A stretch of DNA of 7,288 nucleotides from Hyphomicrobiales bacterium (GCA_026989045.1 JALSJY010000252.1:1-7288), one strand, 5' to 3'. Counted from the stretch's first letter, positions 1 to 6,299 are shown. The notes: generated by a model from the letters alone, not told the origin. Made by a program: numbers and translations.

Positions 1-337
1 ATTTGAATTTTTCTATTGAATCTTTTAAATAAGCATCATGATTTCCTGGAATAACGCAGGCTTTTTCTGGCGGTGCAAAATTTTGCAACCAACCTTTTGC
101 TTGTTCAAATTCTGCATCAAGTGATAAGTTGACTAGATCGCCTGTAATAGCACTAATGTCAGGTTTTTGAGTTTTCAAATGTGCAATCAATTGCTCAAGC
201 GTATCAGATTGCATGTGTTTTGCGCGCTTTAATTTCCAATTTATAAAGCCAGTGATGCGTTTGGATAGCAAATCCTGCCCACGCACAGGCGGTAGTGGGC
301 TTAAATGAATGTCTGAAAGATGAGCAATTTTTACCAT
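1..337 (-). CDS. Metallophosphoesterase, calcineurin-like (C-terminus beyond left window edge)
   Basis: Reading the minus strand from the ATG at 337-335 gives 112 open codons that run off the window, so only the N-terminal part is present. Three signatures of the calcineurin-like phosphoesterase fold are visible in the right order: HLSDIHLS near the start (metal ligands D9 and H11), TGDLVN (D67) and PGNHDAY (N99, H100). The segment LLSKRITGFINW (residues 23-34) resembles a stretch I recall in alphaproteobacterial members of this family. Such enzymes hydrolyse phosphomono- or diesters using two metal ions; the substrate cannot be told from this part. No signal peptide is seen, so it is probably cytoplasmic. 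The gene is divergent from the acetyltransferase gene that starts at 554. The family call is secure; cAMP phosphodiesterase- or LpxH-like activity is only a possibility. Confidence 0.88.
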   Translation of the reverse strand, partial: MVKIAHLSDIHLSPLPPVRGQDLLSKRITGFINWKLKRAKHMQSDTLEQLIAHLKTQKPDISAITGDLVNLSLDAEFEQAKGWLQNFAPPEKACVIPGNHDAYLKDSIEKFK

Positions 338-401
338 GAGTGATGTAATGACACAAACATAAGAGCAAAAAAATGGCTAAAACCAAAATTTAGGGAATTT
401 T

Positions 402-407
402 ATTATA
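402..407 (-). promoter_or_regulatory. Candidate -10 box for the metallophosphoesterase gene
   Basis: Read on the minus strand, 407-402 is TATAAT, a perfect match to the bacterial -10 consensus, about 65 bases upstream of the metallophosphoesterase ATG. No convincing -35 hexamer lies 16-18 bases further upstream; the nearest candidate, TTACAC at 433-428, matches poorly and is spaced at 18 only if the -10 is shifted to TATATA (409-404). AT-rich intergenic DNA produces such boxes by chance, so this is a tentative call. Confidence 0.3.
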
Positions 408-466
408 TAGACTTAATCAAATCTTGCGTGTAATTAAAACATTCAAATTTAATTTTAGGATAAATC

Positions 467-543
467 ATGAGCATGGTATTTCAAAGCGTTCGACAAAGCC
501 GATAATTATATCGCTTAACCCTTTTCTGCCTTTTAATTATCGG
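467..543 (+). promoter_or_regulatory. Putative leader: 12-codon ORF plus 10-bp inverted repeat before the acetyltransferase gene
   Basis: A short ORF (ATG 467, stop TAA 503-505, peptide MSMVFQSVRQSR) is preceded by AGGA at 457-460 with 6-base spacing, a better ribosome-binding site than that of the following gene. Its stop codon lies inside the left arm of a perfect 10-bp inverted repeat, CCGATAATTA at 499-508 and TAATTATCGG at 534-543, with a 25-base loop. The right arm contains GGA (542-544), the only Shine-Dalgarno-like triplet for the acetyltransferase ATG at 554. In RNA the hairpin would hide that site, and a ribosome finishing the short ORF would open it. This is inference from geometry. 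The stem is AU-rich (three G-C pairs), and translation of the short ORF is unproven. A smaller dyad, CGATA/TATCG, sits at 500-513 and could instead be a protein site. Confidence 0.3.
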
Positions 544-553
544 ATTTAACCTC

Positions 554-1117
554 ATGACAAATATTCCTAACCAGTCTTCTGACTTGCCTAATAACTCGCC
601 TAACAGCAAAAACAAGCCCTCTATTAGCATTTTACCTGCCAAACCATCTGATTCACAATGGATTGAACAATCACACGCAAGAGTGTTTGGTCCTGGCCGT
701 TTTGCCCGTGCTGCTTTTAGAGTGCGTGAGAATATTCCCATTGATCCAAGTTTAAGTTTGATTGCCAAAATAGATGGGCAAAAAGTTGCCAGTGTAATTA
801 TGACCCCAATATCCCTTTGTGGAGTAAATGGCTATTTGCTTGGCCCGCTTGCAACAGAAATAAAATCTCGTGGAATGGGAGTAGGCGGCTTATTAGTAAA
901 GCAGGCTTGTGCTAATGTGATGAAAACTGGGCAAGCAAAATTTGTGCTTTTAGTTGGCGATCTCTCTTATTATGGGGCGCATGGATTTGAAAGAGCCACA
1001 TTAAACGCAATTAGTTTTCCTGCACCACTCGACCAAAGTCGAATTTTAATCCATTGTGATGATAAGTCATTACTAAAAAGCCTTAATGGGTTAATTAAAC
1101 CATGGATAAAAACTTAG
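554..1117 (+). CDS. GNAT-family N-acetyltransferase (YhbS/COG3153-like)
   Basis: This 187-residue protein is a predicted acetyl-CoA-dependent acyltransferase of the GNAT superfamily. The acetyl-CoA pyrophosphate-binding loop is seen as SRGMGVGGLL (105-114) after the strand GYLLGPLAT. The later LLVGDLSYYGAHGFE (132-146) matches the YhbS-type motif, in which LVGD is followed by YY and GF. FGPGRFARAAFRVRE (45-59) is typical of the alphaproteobacterial subgroup. Residues 1-22 are rich in Asn, Ser and Pro, precede the expected domain start, and are probably disordered. ATG 554 is the only reasonable start: the upstream in-frame stretch back to a TAA at 503 holds no ATG, GTG or TTG. The ribosome-binding site is weak (GGA, 9 bases away) and lies in an inverted repeat. 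The 3' end overlaps the next gene by 16 bases, implying coupled translation. The acetyl acceptor is unknown. Confidence 0.85.
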   Translation: MTNIPNQSSDLPNNSPNSKNKPSISILPAKPSDSQWIEQSHARVFGPGRFARAAFRVRENIPIDPSLSLIAKIDGQKVASVIMTPISLCGVNGYLLGPLATEIKSRGMGVGGLLVKQACANVMKTGQAKFVLLVGDLSYYGAHGFERATLNAISFPAPLDQSRILIHCDDKSLLKSLNGLIKPWIKT

Positions 1118-1719
1118 AAAAAATAAGAAGCCGTCTATTAAGTGAGCCGCAAGATATTAAAAATATCTCGCGTCTTGTGCCTGACCTATATCCTGCAAAA
1201 CCAAGCACAAAACCTCCCGTTGCGGCAGCTGTGCTTATTGCGTTGGTGCGCCATGATGATGGTTATAAAATTTTATACACAAAACGCTCAAATGATTTAC
1301 GTGCTCATTCAGGGCAGATTGCTTTTCCGGGAGGCAAGATTGATGCAAGTGATAAAGATGCAGCCAGTGCTGCGGTGCGTGAAGCAAGTGAAGAAGTGGC
1401 AATGAGGCCGCAAGAAGTAGATGTGCTTGGTTATTTGCCAACCATGTTTACTGGCACAAATTATCTTATAACACCCGTGGTTGGCGTGGTTACGCCTAGT
1501 CAGCCATTTGTTGCAAATCCAGATGAGGTTGACGAGGTTTTTCAAGTTCCACTTTCTTTTTTATCGCAAGATAAAGTCTATCAATCTATCAAAGTCTGGC
1601 ATGCTAATAAGCATCAGCCTACTTGGAAAATTGATTATTATGGCAAAGTGATTTGGGGGATTACTGCAAATCTAACTAGATCGCTTAAAGATATGGCCTT
1701 GCGTGATGGTGAAGATTGA
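1102..1719 (+). CDS. nudL: CoA pyrophosphatase, NUDIX hydrolase of the NudL type
   Basis: The 205-residue product is a NUDIX hydrolase of the CoA pyrophosphatase group, which cleaves CoA or its oxidised and acyl derivatives to 3',5'-ADP and (acyl-)phosphopantetheine. The diagnostic UPF0035-type sequence is visible: YTKRSNDLRAHSGQIAFPGG (59-78). The NUDIX box follows, with GG at 77-78, acidic D81/D84, then REASEEVAM (93-101), whose E94, E97 and E98 are the expected Mg2+ ligands. The Gly-to-Arg spacing is one residue longer than the general NUDIX consensus, as in E. coli NudL. No membrane segment or signal is present, so it is cytoplasmic. It starts inside the end of the acetyltransferase gene and ends in a TGATG junction with the tRNA nucleotidyltransferase gene, the middle of a three-gene operon. 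I recall this NudL-CCA pairing from other alphaproteobacteria; the functional link is unclear. Confidence 0.92.
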   Translation: MDKNLEKIRSRLLSEPQDIKNISRLVPDLYPAKPSTKPPVAAAVLIALVRHDDGYKILYTKRSNDLRAHSGQIAFPGGKIDASDKDAASAAVREASEEVAMRPQEVDVLGYLPTMFTGTNYLITPVVGVVTPSQPFVANPDEVDEVFQVPLSFLSQDKVYQSIKVWHANKHQPTWKIDYYGKVIWGITANLTRSLKDMALRDGED

Positions 1720-2948
1720 TGAGTAAAACAAAACAACAAAAAATTGATACACCTTGGTTGCATGATGAAGCAGTGCAGAAAATATTCGCCATATTAGATG
1801 GAAAAAACTATCGCACCAAAGCCGTTGGTGGAATTGTGCGTGATAGTATAATGGGCAGGCTTGGAAATAAAAATGATGTGGATTTCGCCACCGAATTAGA
1901 ACCAGATGAAGTCATTGAGCGAGCAGAAAAGGCTGGTGTTAAACATTACCCCACGGGCATAGAGCATGGCACTGTTACTTTGGCGGTTCACGATAATATG
2001 TTTGAAATAACCAGCCTGCGTCAAGATGTAGATACAGATGGCCGCCATGCTATTGTGCGCTTTGGCAAAGATTGGCTGGCTGATGCCAAAAGGCGGGATT
2101 TTACCATCAATGCGCTTTATATTGGCTATGATGGAAGTCTGTTTGATCCGCTTGGCGAAGGGCTTGATGATTGCAAAAATAATCTTGTTAGATTTATCGG
2201 CAATGCAGATGCACGCATTAAAGAAGATAAATTACGCATTTATAGATTTTTTAGATTTAGTGCCAGCCATGGCAATAATAAGTTAGATAAACACGGCCTT
2301 ATGGCATGTGAAAAATTTGCCAATGATTTAAGCGAAGTATCGCATGAGCGTATTGGCGCTGAAATGATGAAAATATTAGCGCTAAAATCTATCATAGTGA
2401 GTTTTAGCGCCATGATGAGTGCGGGCATTTTCTATTATAATGAGAATATTATTGCGGATTTTGAGCGTTATGAAGCCATTGCTACTAATGCAAATGCAAA
2501 TGCAAATGAAAGACTGGCGATTATTTTTGCGCATATGCAGGCAAAACAATTGCAAAAAGACTGGCGGCTTTCCAATGCGCAGGTCAAAAAATCTCGAACC
2601 ATTTTAAAACTAGCAAATCTGATGAAAGAGAAAAAAATATATGAGGTAGCTTATGCTCTTTCAAAGGAAAAACAAAACTTTGCTCAATCTATCACCAATG
2701 TTGCAATCGTTAACGTGGCGGGGGCTGTTTTTAACTGGAGGCATGAGAAATGTGAAAAATTGCTAAAAAACTTACAAGCAATTCATGCCCCCTCATTTCC
2801 AATTGCTGGCAAGGATTTACTAGCATTAGGATTTGCACCAGGTTTTACGCTTGGTGATAATCTTGCAAAGCTTGAAAAAAGTTGGATAAAAAGCAAGTTT
2901 AAACTAACTAAAGCGCAACTGCTTGCCAAAGTAAAAACCTTAACTTAA
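1719..2948 (+). CDS. cca: tRNA nucleotidyltransferase (CCA-adding enzyme), class II
   Basis: The 409-residue protein belongs to the class II nucleotidyltransferase/poly(A) polymerase family and most likely builds or repairs the 3'-CCA end of tRNAs from CTP and ATP. Motif A is seen as AVGGIVRDSIMG (35-46) followed by NDVDFAT (52-58), whose D53 and D55 are the catalytic metal-binding acids. RRDFTINAL (125-133) and EDKLRIYRFFRF (169-180) are the later conserved motifs of the head and neck, the latter holding the EDxxR template that selects the incoming base. The rest is a less conserved, Lys-rich helical body and tail. Length is normal. I chose ATG 1719, which overlaps the TGA of nudL (TGATG); a TTG directly before it (1716) would add one residue. 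An in-frame hexamer repeat encodes NANANAN at residues 257-263. A poly(A) polymerase is the alternative, less likely for an alphaproteobacterium. The 3' end overlaps convergent trmL. Confidence 0.92.
   Translation: MSKTKQQKIDTPWLHDEAVQKIFAILDGKNYRTKAVGGIVRDSIMGRLGNKNDVDFATELEPDEVIERAEKAGVKHYPTGIEHGTVTLAVHDNMFEITSLRQDVDTDGRHAIVRFGKDWLADAKRRDFTINALYIGYDGSLFDPLGEGLDDCKNNLVRFIGNADARIKEDKLRIYRFFRFSASHGNNKLDKHGLMACEKFANDLSEVSHERIGAEMMKILALKSIIVSFSAMMSAGIFYYNENIIADFERYEAIATNANANANERLAIIFAHMQAKQLQKDWRLSNAQVKKSRTILKLANLMKEKKIYEVAYALSKEKQNFAQSITNVAIVNVAGAVFNWRHEKCEKLLKNLQAIHAPSFPIAGKDLLALGFAPGFTLGDNLAKLEKSWIKSKFKLTKAQLLAKVKTLT
2487..2508 (+). repeat. Hexanucleotide microsatellite (AATGCA, about 3.7 copies) inside cca
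   Basis: Three perfect copies of AATGCA plus AATG occupy 2487-2508. The unit is a multiple of three, so copy changes would only add or remove Asn-Ala pairs (NANANAN) in a weakly conserved part of the CCA enzyme body, without a frameshift. Confidence 0.85.
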
Positions 2949-3410
2949 ATCATTAAATTCACCAAGTTGACGCTTTGCTTCGCCTAGCACTAAAGCCGCA
3001 GAAACAGCAATATTTAGCGAGCGCATTTGCCCATTCATTGGAATGCGTAATTTAACATCGGCGCATTCAGCTACCCCTGTTGGAACTCCTGCGCTTTCGC
3101 GCCCCATCATTAAAATATCATTTGAGCTAAATTGATTCTGATAAATTGAACTAGTGGTTTTGGTTGTAAGCAGAACAAGGCGCTTTTCATTATCTTTGCG
3201 CCAGTTTTCAAACGCTTCAAAACTAATATGTTCTTTAATGTTCGAAAAATCGATATAGTCCATACCATAGCGTCTAAGGTTTTTTTGCGAAAAGGCAAAG
3301 CCAGTAGGGTGAATAATGTGTAATTTGCTATTTAAGCAAGCTGCCAGTCTAATTATTGTGCCAGTATTTTGTGGAATATCAGGCTGATATAGTGCGAGTG
3401 ATAGGCTCAT
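2940..3410 (-). CDS. trmL: tRNA (cytidine/uridine-34 2'-O)-methyltransferase TrmL
   Basis: The 156-residue product matches TrmL (formerly YibK), a SPOUT-class methyltransferase that uses S-adenosylmethionine to methylate the 2'-O of the wobble nucleotide 34 in certain leucine tRNAs. Visible signatures are LYQPDIPQNTGTIIRLAACL (7-26), with the conserved NTG; LMMGRESAGVP, the SPOUT motif 2 loop; and RIPMNGQMRSLNIAVSAALV, motif 3, forming the trefoil-knot cofactor site. The length is almost identical to E. coli TrmL (about 157), with no RNA-binding extension, so this is not the larger TrmH or RlmB type. ATG 3410-3408 is preceded by GGAA 8-9 bases away. The gene diverges from petA across a 219-base control region and converges on cca, sharing 9 bases at the 3' ends. 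The cytoplasmic dimer role is inferred from the family. Confidence 0.93.
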   Translation of the reverse strand: MSLSLALYQPDIPQNTGTIIRLAACLNSKLHIIHPTGFAFSQKNLRRYGMDYIDFSNIKEHISFEAFENWRKDNEKRLVLLTTKTTSSIYQNQFSSNDILMMGRESAGVPTGVAECADVKLRIPMNGQMRSLNIAVSAALVLGEAKRQLGEFNDLS

Positions 3411-3490
3411 TTTTAAAATTCCAAATATTTTTAATAGCTTTTATCTATTTTTAAGTGAGAAAAGTTAGTTTTTATTGATGACGTATAAAT

Positions 3491-3518
3491 CACCACTAGA
3501 CAAGCGCTCTATATGGTG
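3491..3518. promoter_or_regulatory. Imperfect dyad in the trmL-petA divergent region
   Basis: CACCA (3491-3495) and TGGTG (3514-3518) are inverted copies, with a nested pair TAGA (3497-3500) and TCTA (3508-3511). Together they make an interrupted dyad about 28 bases long between the two divergent genes. Arms this short can arise by chance; it is listed because it lies in the control region. Confidence 0.2.
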
Positions 3519-3533
3519 CAAAAAGAACTGTGA

Positions 3534-3560
3534 TTACGCATGAATAAAATTCTATATATG
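3534..3560 (+). promoter_or_regulatory. Possible petABC promoter (TTACGC, TATATG)
   Basis: TTACGC at 3534-3539 and TATATG at 3555-3560 are separated by 15 bases, short of the usual 17. Transcription would begin near 3567, about 60 bases before the petA start, placing the dyad at 3571-3592 just downstream of the start point, where a bound repressor would block. The hexamers match the consensus only partly, so the assignment is weak. Confidence 0.22.
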
Positions 3561-3570
3561 CGAGTTTCTT

Positions 3571-3592
3571 TAGTGTGGAATATTCTGCACTA
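3571..3592. promoter_or_regulatory. 22-bp near-perfect dyad upstream of petA, candidate operator
   Basis: The 22 bases form two 11-base half-sites centred on GAATATTC. Nine of eleven positions are complementary across the centre, with outer arms TAGTG and CACTA; the two mismatches are both G/T. There is no loop, which fits a dimeric regulator's site better than an RNA hairpin. It lies 37 bases before the petA start codon and 160 from trmL, so petABC is the likely target. The GAA-TTC core recalls motifs of iron-responsive alphaproteobacterial regulators such as Irr, but spacing and flanks do not match well enough to name one. Confidence 0.4.
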
Positions 3593-3629
3593 GTTTTTTA
3601 AAACAATAATTGCAACGAGGATAACGACC

Positions 3630-4169
3630 TTGGCTACTGAAATAAAAGAAGAACCAACTAGGCGGGATTTTTTATACGTCACAACCGGTGCATTTGCTGC
3701 AGTCGGTGGGGCGGCCGCTGTTTGGCCACTAATCGATCAGATGAATCCAGATGCTAGTGTTAAAGCATTAGCCTCAATAGAAGCAGATATTTCTGCAATT
3801 GAAGTTGGGCAATCGGTAACATTTAAATGGCGAGGAAAGCCAGTTTTTGTTCGTCATCGCACGGCAAGTGAAATTGAAGAGGCAAATGCTGTTCCGCTTG
3901 AGGATTTAAGAGATCCAGCTACAGATGCAGAGCGTGTCCTTGCAGGTCATGAAGAATGGCTGGTTATGGTTGGTCTTTGCACTCACCTTGGATGTGTTCC
4001 TTTGGGGCAGAAACCAGGTGAAGAAAAAGGCGAATATAATGGTTGGTTCTGCCCATGTCATGGTTCTCACTATGATAGTGCAGGACGTATTCGCAAAGGG
4101 CCGGCACCAAAAAATCTTGTGCTGCCACCATTTGAATTTTTGAGCGATACGCTCATCAAGATCGGCTAA
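3630..4169 (+). CDS. petA: Ubiquinol-cytochrome c reductase, Rieske iron-sulfur subunit
   Basis: The 179-residue Rieske protein of the cytochrome bc1 complex carries electrons from quinol at the Qo site of cytochrome b to cytochrome c1. The N-terminus has a twin-arginine motif RRDFLY (11-16) and a hydrophobic segment (about 17-35), the uncleaved Tat-dependent membrane anchor. The [2Fe-2S] cluster boxes are complete: CTHLGC (117-122) and CPCHGS (141-146). C117, H119, C141 and H144 are the ligands, C122 and C143 the disulfide, and S146 and Y148 the residues that tune redox potential. GPAP (157-160) is the conserved loop over the cluster. The segment around EEANAVPLEDLRDPATDAE (83-101) is the alphaproteobacterial-type insertion. 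The start is TTG 3630, preceded by GAGG at 3617-3620 with 9-base spacing; no ATG lies before the twin-arginine motif. It is the first gene of petABC; petB begins 13 bases after its stop. Confidence 0.97.
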   Translation: MATEIKEEPTRRDFLYVTTGAFAAVGGAAAVWPLIDQMNPDASVKALASIEADISAIEVGQSVTFKWRGKPVFVRHRTASEIEEANAVPLEDLRDPATDAERVLAGHEEWLVMVGLCTHLGCVPLGQKPGEEKGEYNGWFCPCHGSHYDSAGRIRKGPAPKNLVLPPFEFLSDTLIKIG

Positions 4170-4182
4170 GGGAGAATATTCA

Positions 4183-5430
4183 ATGGCTGGAAATTCTAGT
4201 TATAATCCTACTAATAAAGTAGAAAAATGGTTTGATGAGCGCCTACCGCTTCTCAGATTTTCAAAAGAACATTTGATGGATTTTCCATCGCCAAAAAACA
4301 TCAATTATTGGTGGACTTTTGGCGCGGTTTTAGCAGTAATGCTGGTTGTGCAAATAATTACAGGCATTATTTTAGCAATGCATTACACGCCAAATATTGC
4401 GCTAGCGTTTGATTCGGTGGAGCATATCCGCCGCAACGTAAATTATGGCCGTATTATTCAAGGCACTCACGCAGTGGGAGCTTCAATGTTCTTCTTTGCG
4501 GTTTATATTCATATGTTCCGTGGTCTTTATTATGGTTCATATAAAGCGCCGCGCGAGATATTGTGGATTTTAGGCGTAGTCATCTTCTTGCTTATGATGG
4601 CAACTGCTTTCATGGGCTATGTTCTTCCTTGGGGTCAAATGAGCTTTTGGGGTGCGACGGTTATCACAAATTTATTCACTGCAATCCCTGTTGTTGGAGA
4701 GCCAATCCTTTCTCTTCTTATCGGCGGCTTTGTGGTAGATAATCCAACGCTAAATCGTTTCTTCTCATTACATTATCTGCTTCCATTCATAATTGCGGCG
4801 GTTGTTGCACTTCATATTTGGGCATTGCATGTTCCTGGAAACGGTAACCCAACGGGCGTTGAAGTTAAATCTAGTGCAGATACGCTTCCATTTCACCCAT
4901 ATTTCACTATGAAAGATTTATTTGTGGTTGTGGTTTTCTTCATTCCATTTGCTTGGTTTGTATTTTTTGCACCAGATATTTTGGGTCATGCAGACAATTA
5001 TATAGAAGCAAATCCATTTGTTACCCCTGCGCATATTGTTCCTGAATGGTATTTACTGCCATTCTATGCAATGCTTCGTGCTATTGATTTTGATGTTTTC
5101 TTCATCTCGGCTAAACTTGGCGGCGTGATTATTATGTTCGGATCAATCATAATTCTAATGGTTATTCCATGGCTTGATGGATCAAAAGTTCGCTCTGGCT
5201 CTTTTAGACCAATGTTCAAACCATTCTATTGGTTGTTTGTTGTAAACTTCATGATGCTAATGTATTTAGGCGCACAACCTGCGGAGGGGATTTATGTTAT
5301 TCTTTCAAAAGTTGGCACTGCCTATTATTTTGGTTATTTCTTATTAGTTTTACCAATATTAGCTCGCATTGAGACCCCTAAACCCTTACCAAGCAGTATT
5401 TCACAAGCTGTTTTGGATAAGAATAAATAA
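4183..5430 (+). CDS. petB: Cytochrome b subunit of the bc1 complex
   Basis: This 415-residue integral membrane protein holds both b hemes and the quinol-oxidising (Qo) and quinone-reducing (Qi) sites. The four axial histidines are in place: H96 in GTHAVGAS and H110 in YIHMFRG on helix B, and H197 in SLHYLLPF and H211 in ALHIWALH on helix D. H96/H197 should bind heme bL and H110/H211 heme bH. The Qo motif PEWY is at 287-290, and YVLPWGQMSFWGATV (146-160) forms the cd1 region. About eight hydrophobic helices can be traced to the C-terminus, so this is the full-length proteobacterial form, not a split b6/subunit IV pair and not a b-c1 fusion. A good ribosome-binding site (GGGAG, 4170-4174) precedes ATG 4183. 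It lies between petA and petC with short gaps and is surely co-transcribed with them. Confidence 0.98.
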   Translation: MAGNSSYNPTNKVEKWFDERLPLLRFSKEHLMDFPSPKNINYWWTFGAVLAVMLVVQIITGIILAMHYTPNIALAFDSVEHIRRNVNYGRIIQGTHAVGASMFFFAVYIHMFRGLYYGSYKAPREILWILGVVIFLLMMATAFMGYVLPWGQMSFWGATVITNLFTAIPVVGEPILSLLIGGFVVDNPTLNRFFSLHYLLPFIIAAVVALHIWALHVPGNGNPTGVEVKSSADTLPFHPYFTMKDLFVVVVFFIPFAWFVFFAPDILGHADNYIEANPFVTPAHIVPEWYLLPFYAMLRAIDFDVFFISAKLGGVIIMFGSIIILMVIPWLDGSKVRSGSFRPMFKPFYWLFVVNFMMLMYLGAQPAEGIYVILSKVGTAYYFGYFLLVLPILARIETPKPLPSSISQAVLDKNK

Positions 5431-5450
5431 CTCGCAAAAGGAGAAAAAAA

Positions 5451-6281
5451 ATGAATATGAAGAAAAACATTTTTGCTATTTTTGCAGTTATAGCGATGTT
5501 AATTTCAACAGCCCCAGCAATGGCCGCGGCTGTAACAGGCAAACCTGCTGAGCTACAAAAATGGAGCTTTGCAGGAGTGTTCGGCACTTATGATACAAAT
5601 CAGTTGCAACGCGGATTTCAGGTGTTTTATGAAGTTTGTTCGTCTTGCCACGGCGCTAAGCAAATTTCATTTCGTAATTTTGCTGAGCCAGGTGGGCCAG
5701 AATTTTCAAAAGAGCAGGTTAAAGCGCTTGCGGCTGAATATACAATCATCGATCCAGAACTTGAAGAGGGGGAGCGCACTGCTACTCCAGCAGATCGCTG
5801 GCCTTCACCTTTTGCTACTGAATTAGAGGCTCGTGATGCTAATAATGGCGCTCTTCCTCCTGATTTTTCAGTTTTGGCAAAGGCTCGTAATCTTGCTAAA
5901 AAATTCCCTATGAATTTTTATGATATGGCAACCGCTTATCAAGAAGGTGGCGCAGATTATATTTATAATTTCTTGGTCAACTATGAAGACGCTCCGCATG
6001 GAGTAGAAATTGGTGACGGTCAATCATACAATGCTTTTCTTGGCACTGGGATTTCTATGATGTCTCCACTAATGGACGAGTTAGTGGAATATGATGGCAC
6101 TGATGTTCCTTTAACTGTTGAGCAATATGCAAAAGACGTTTCAGCATTCATGTATTGGATGTCTGATCCTCACCTTGTGCAGCGCAAGACAATTGGTTTT
6201 AATGTATTGATATTCTTATCTGTGCTGGCTTTGCTAATGTATCTAGTGAAGCGTAAGATATGGGCAGGTGTTAAACATTAA
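5451..6281 (+). CDS. petC: Cytochrome c1 subunit of the bc1 complex
   Basis: The 276-residue product passes electrons from the Rieske protein to soluble or membrane-bound cytochrome c. A Sec signal peptide (Lys-containing start, hydrophobic core, APAMA with cleavage probably after A25) leads to a periplasmic domain. The single heme-binding motif CSSCH is at 63-67; these are the protein's only cysteines, so the extra disulfide known in Rhodobacter c1 is absent. NNGALPPDFSVLAKAR (131-146) and DRWPSP are family landmarks. The axial methionine should be M203 in ISMMSPL, where many relatives have AMPPPL or AMAPPL; M204 is a second candidate. A C-terminal membrane helix (about 248-266) ends in KRKIWAGVKH, the usual anchor. 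ATG 5451 follows AAGGAG (5438-5443) with 7-base spacing, the best such site in the operon. It is the last pet gene, followed by a palindrome and terminator. Confidence 0.97.
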   Translation: MNMKKNIFAIFAVIAMLISTAPAMAAAVTGKPAELQKWSFAGVFGTYDTNQLQRGFQVFYEVCSSCHGAKQISFRNFAEPGGPEFSKEQVKALAAEYTIIDPELEEGERTATPADRWPSPFATELEARDANNGALPPDFSVLAKARNLAKKFPMNFYDMATAYQEGGADYIYNFLVNYEDAPHGVEIGDGQSYNAFLGTGISMMSPLMDELVEYDGTDVPLTVEQYAKDVSAFMYWMSDPHLVQRKTIGFNVLIFLSVLALLMYLVKRKIWAGVKH

Positions 6282-6283
6282 AT

Positions 6284-6299
6284 TCTGCAATATTGCAGA
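6284..6299. repeat. 16-bp perfect palindrome after petC
   Basis: TCTGCAATATTGCAGA is a perfect palindrome with no loop, starting two bases after the petC stop. It lacks a following T-run, so it is not itself an intrinsic terminator. It could be a protein-binding dyad, an RNA stem protecting the petABC 3' end, or a remnant of a second termination site. Its TGCA-ATAT-TGCA core differs from the dyad upstream of petA. Confidence 0.6.

Noticed and set aside
204..386. 60-codon minus-strand reading frame at the left end
   Set aside because: It overlaps the metallophosphoesterase in another frame; the frame starting at 337 carries all the family motifs (SDIH, GDLVN, GNHD), so this one is a shadow.
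481..768. 95-codon minus-strand reading frame opposite the start of the acetyltransferase gene
   Set aside because: Its sequence shows no family features and it covers the antisense of a clearly conserved GNAT gene and its leader.
3475..3488. TTGAT-GACG-TATAA upstream of petA as an FNR/FnrL site
   Set aside because: The second half-site matches the ATCAA consensus at only two of five positions.
3371..3584. The short word TGTGGAATAT occurring both inside trmL (about 3370-3379) and in the petA dyad (3574-3583)
   Set aside because: The trmL copy lies in conserved coding sequence and lacks the other half of the dyad; a ten-base match in AT-rich DNA is not persuasive.
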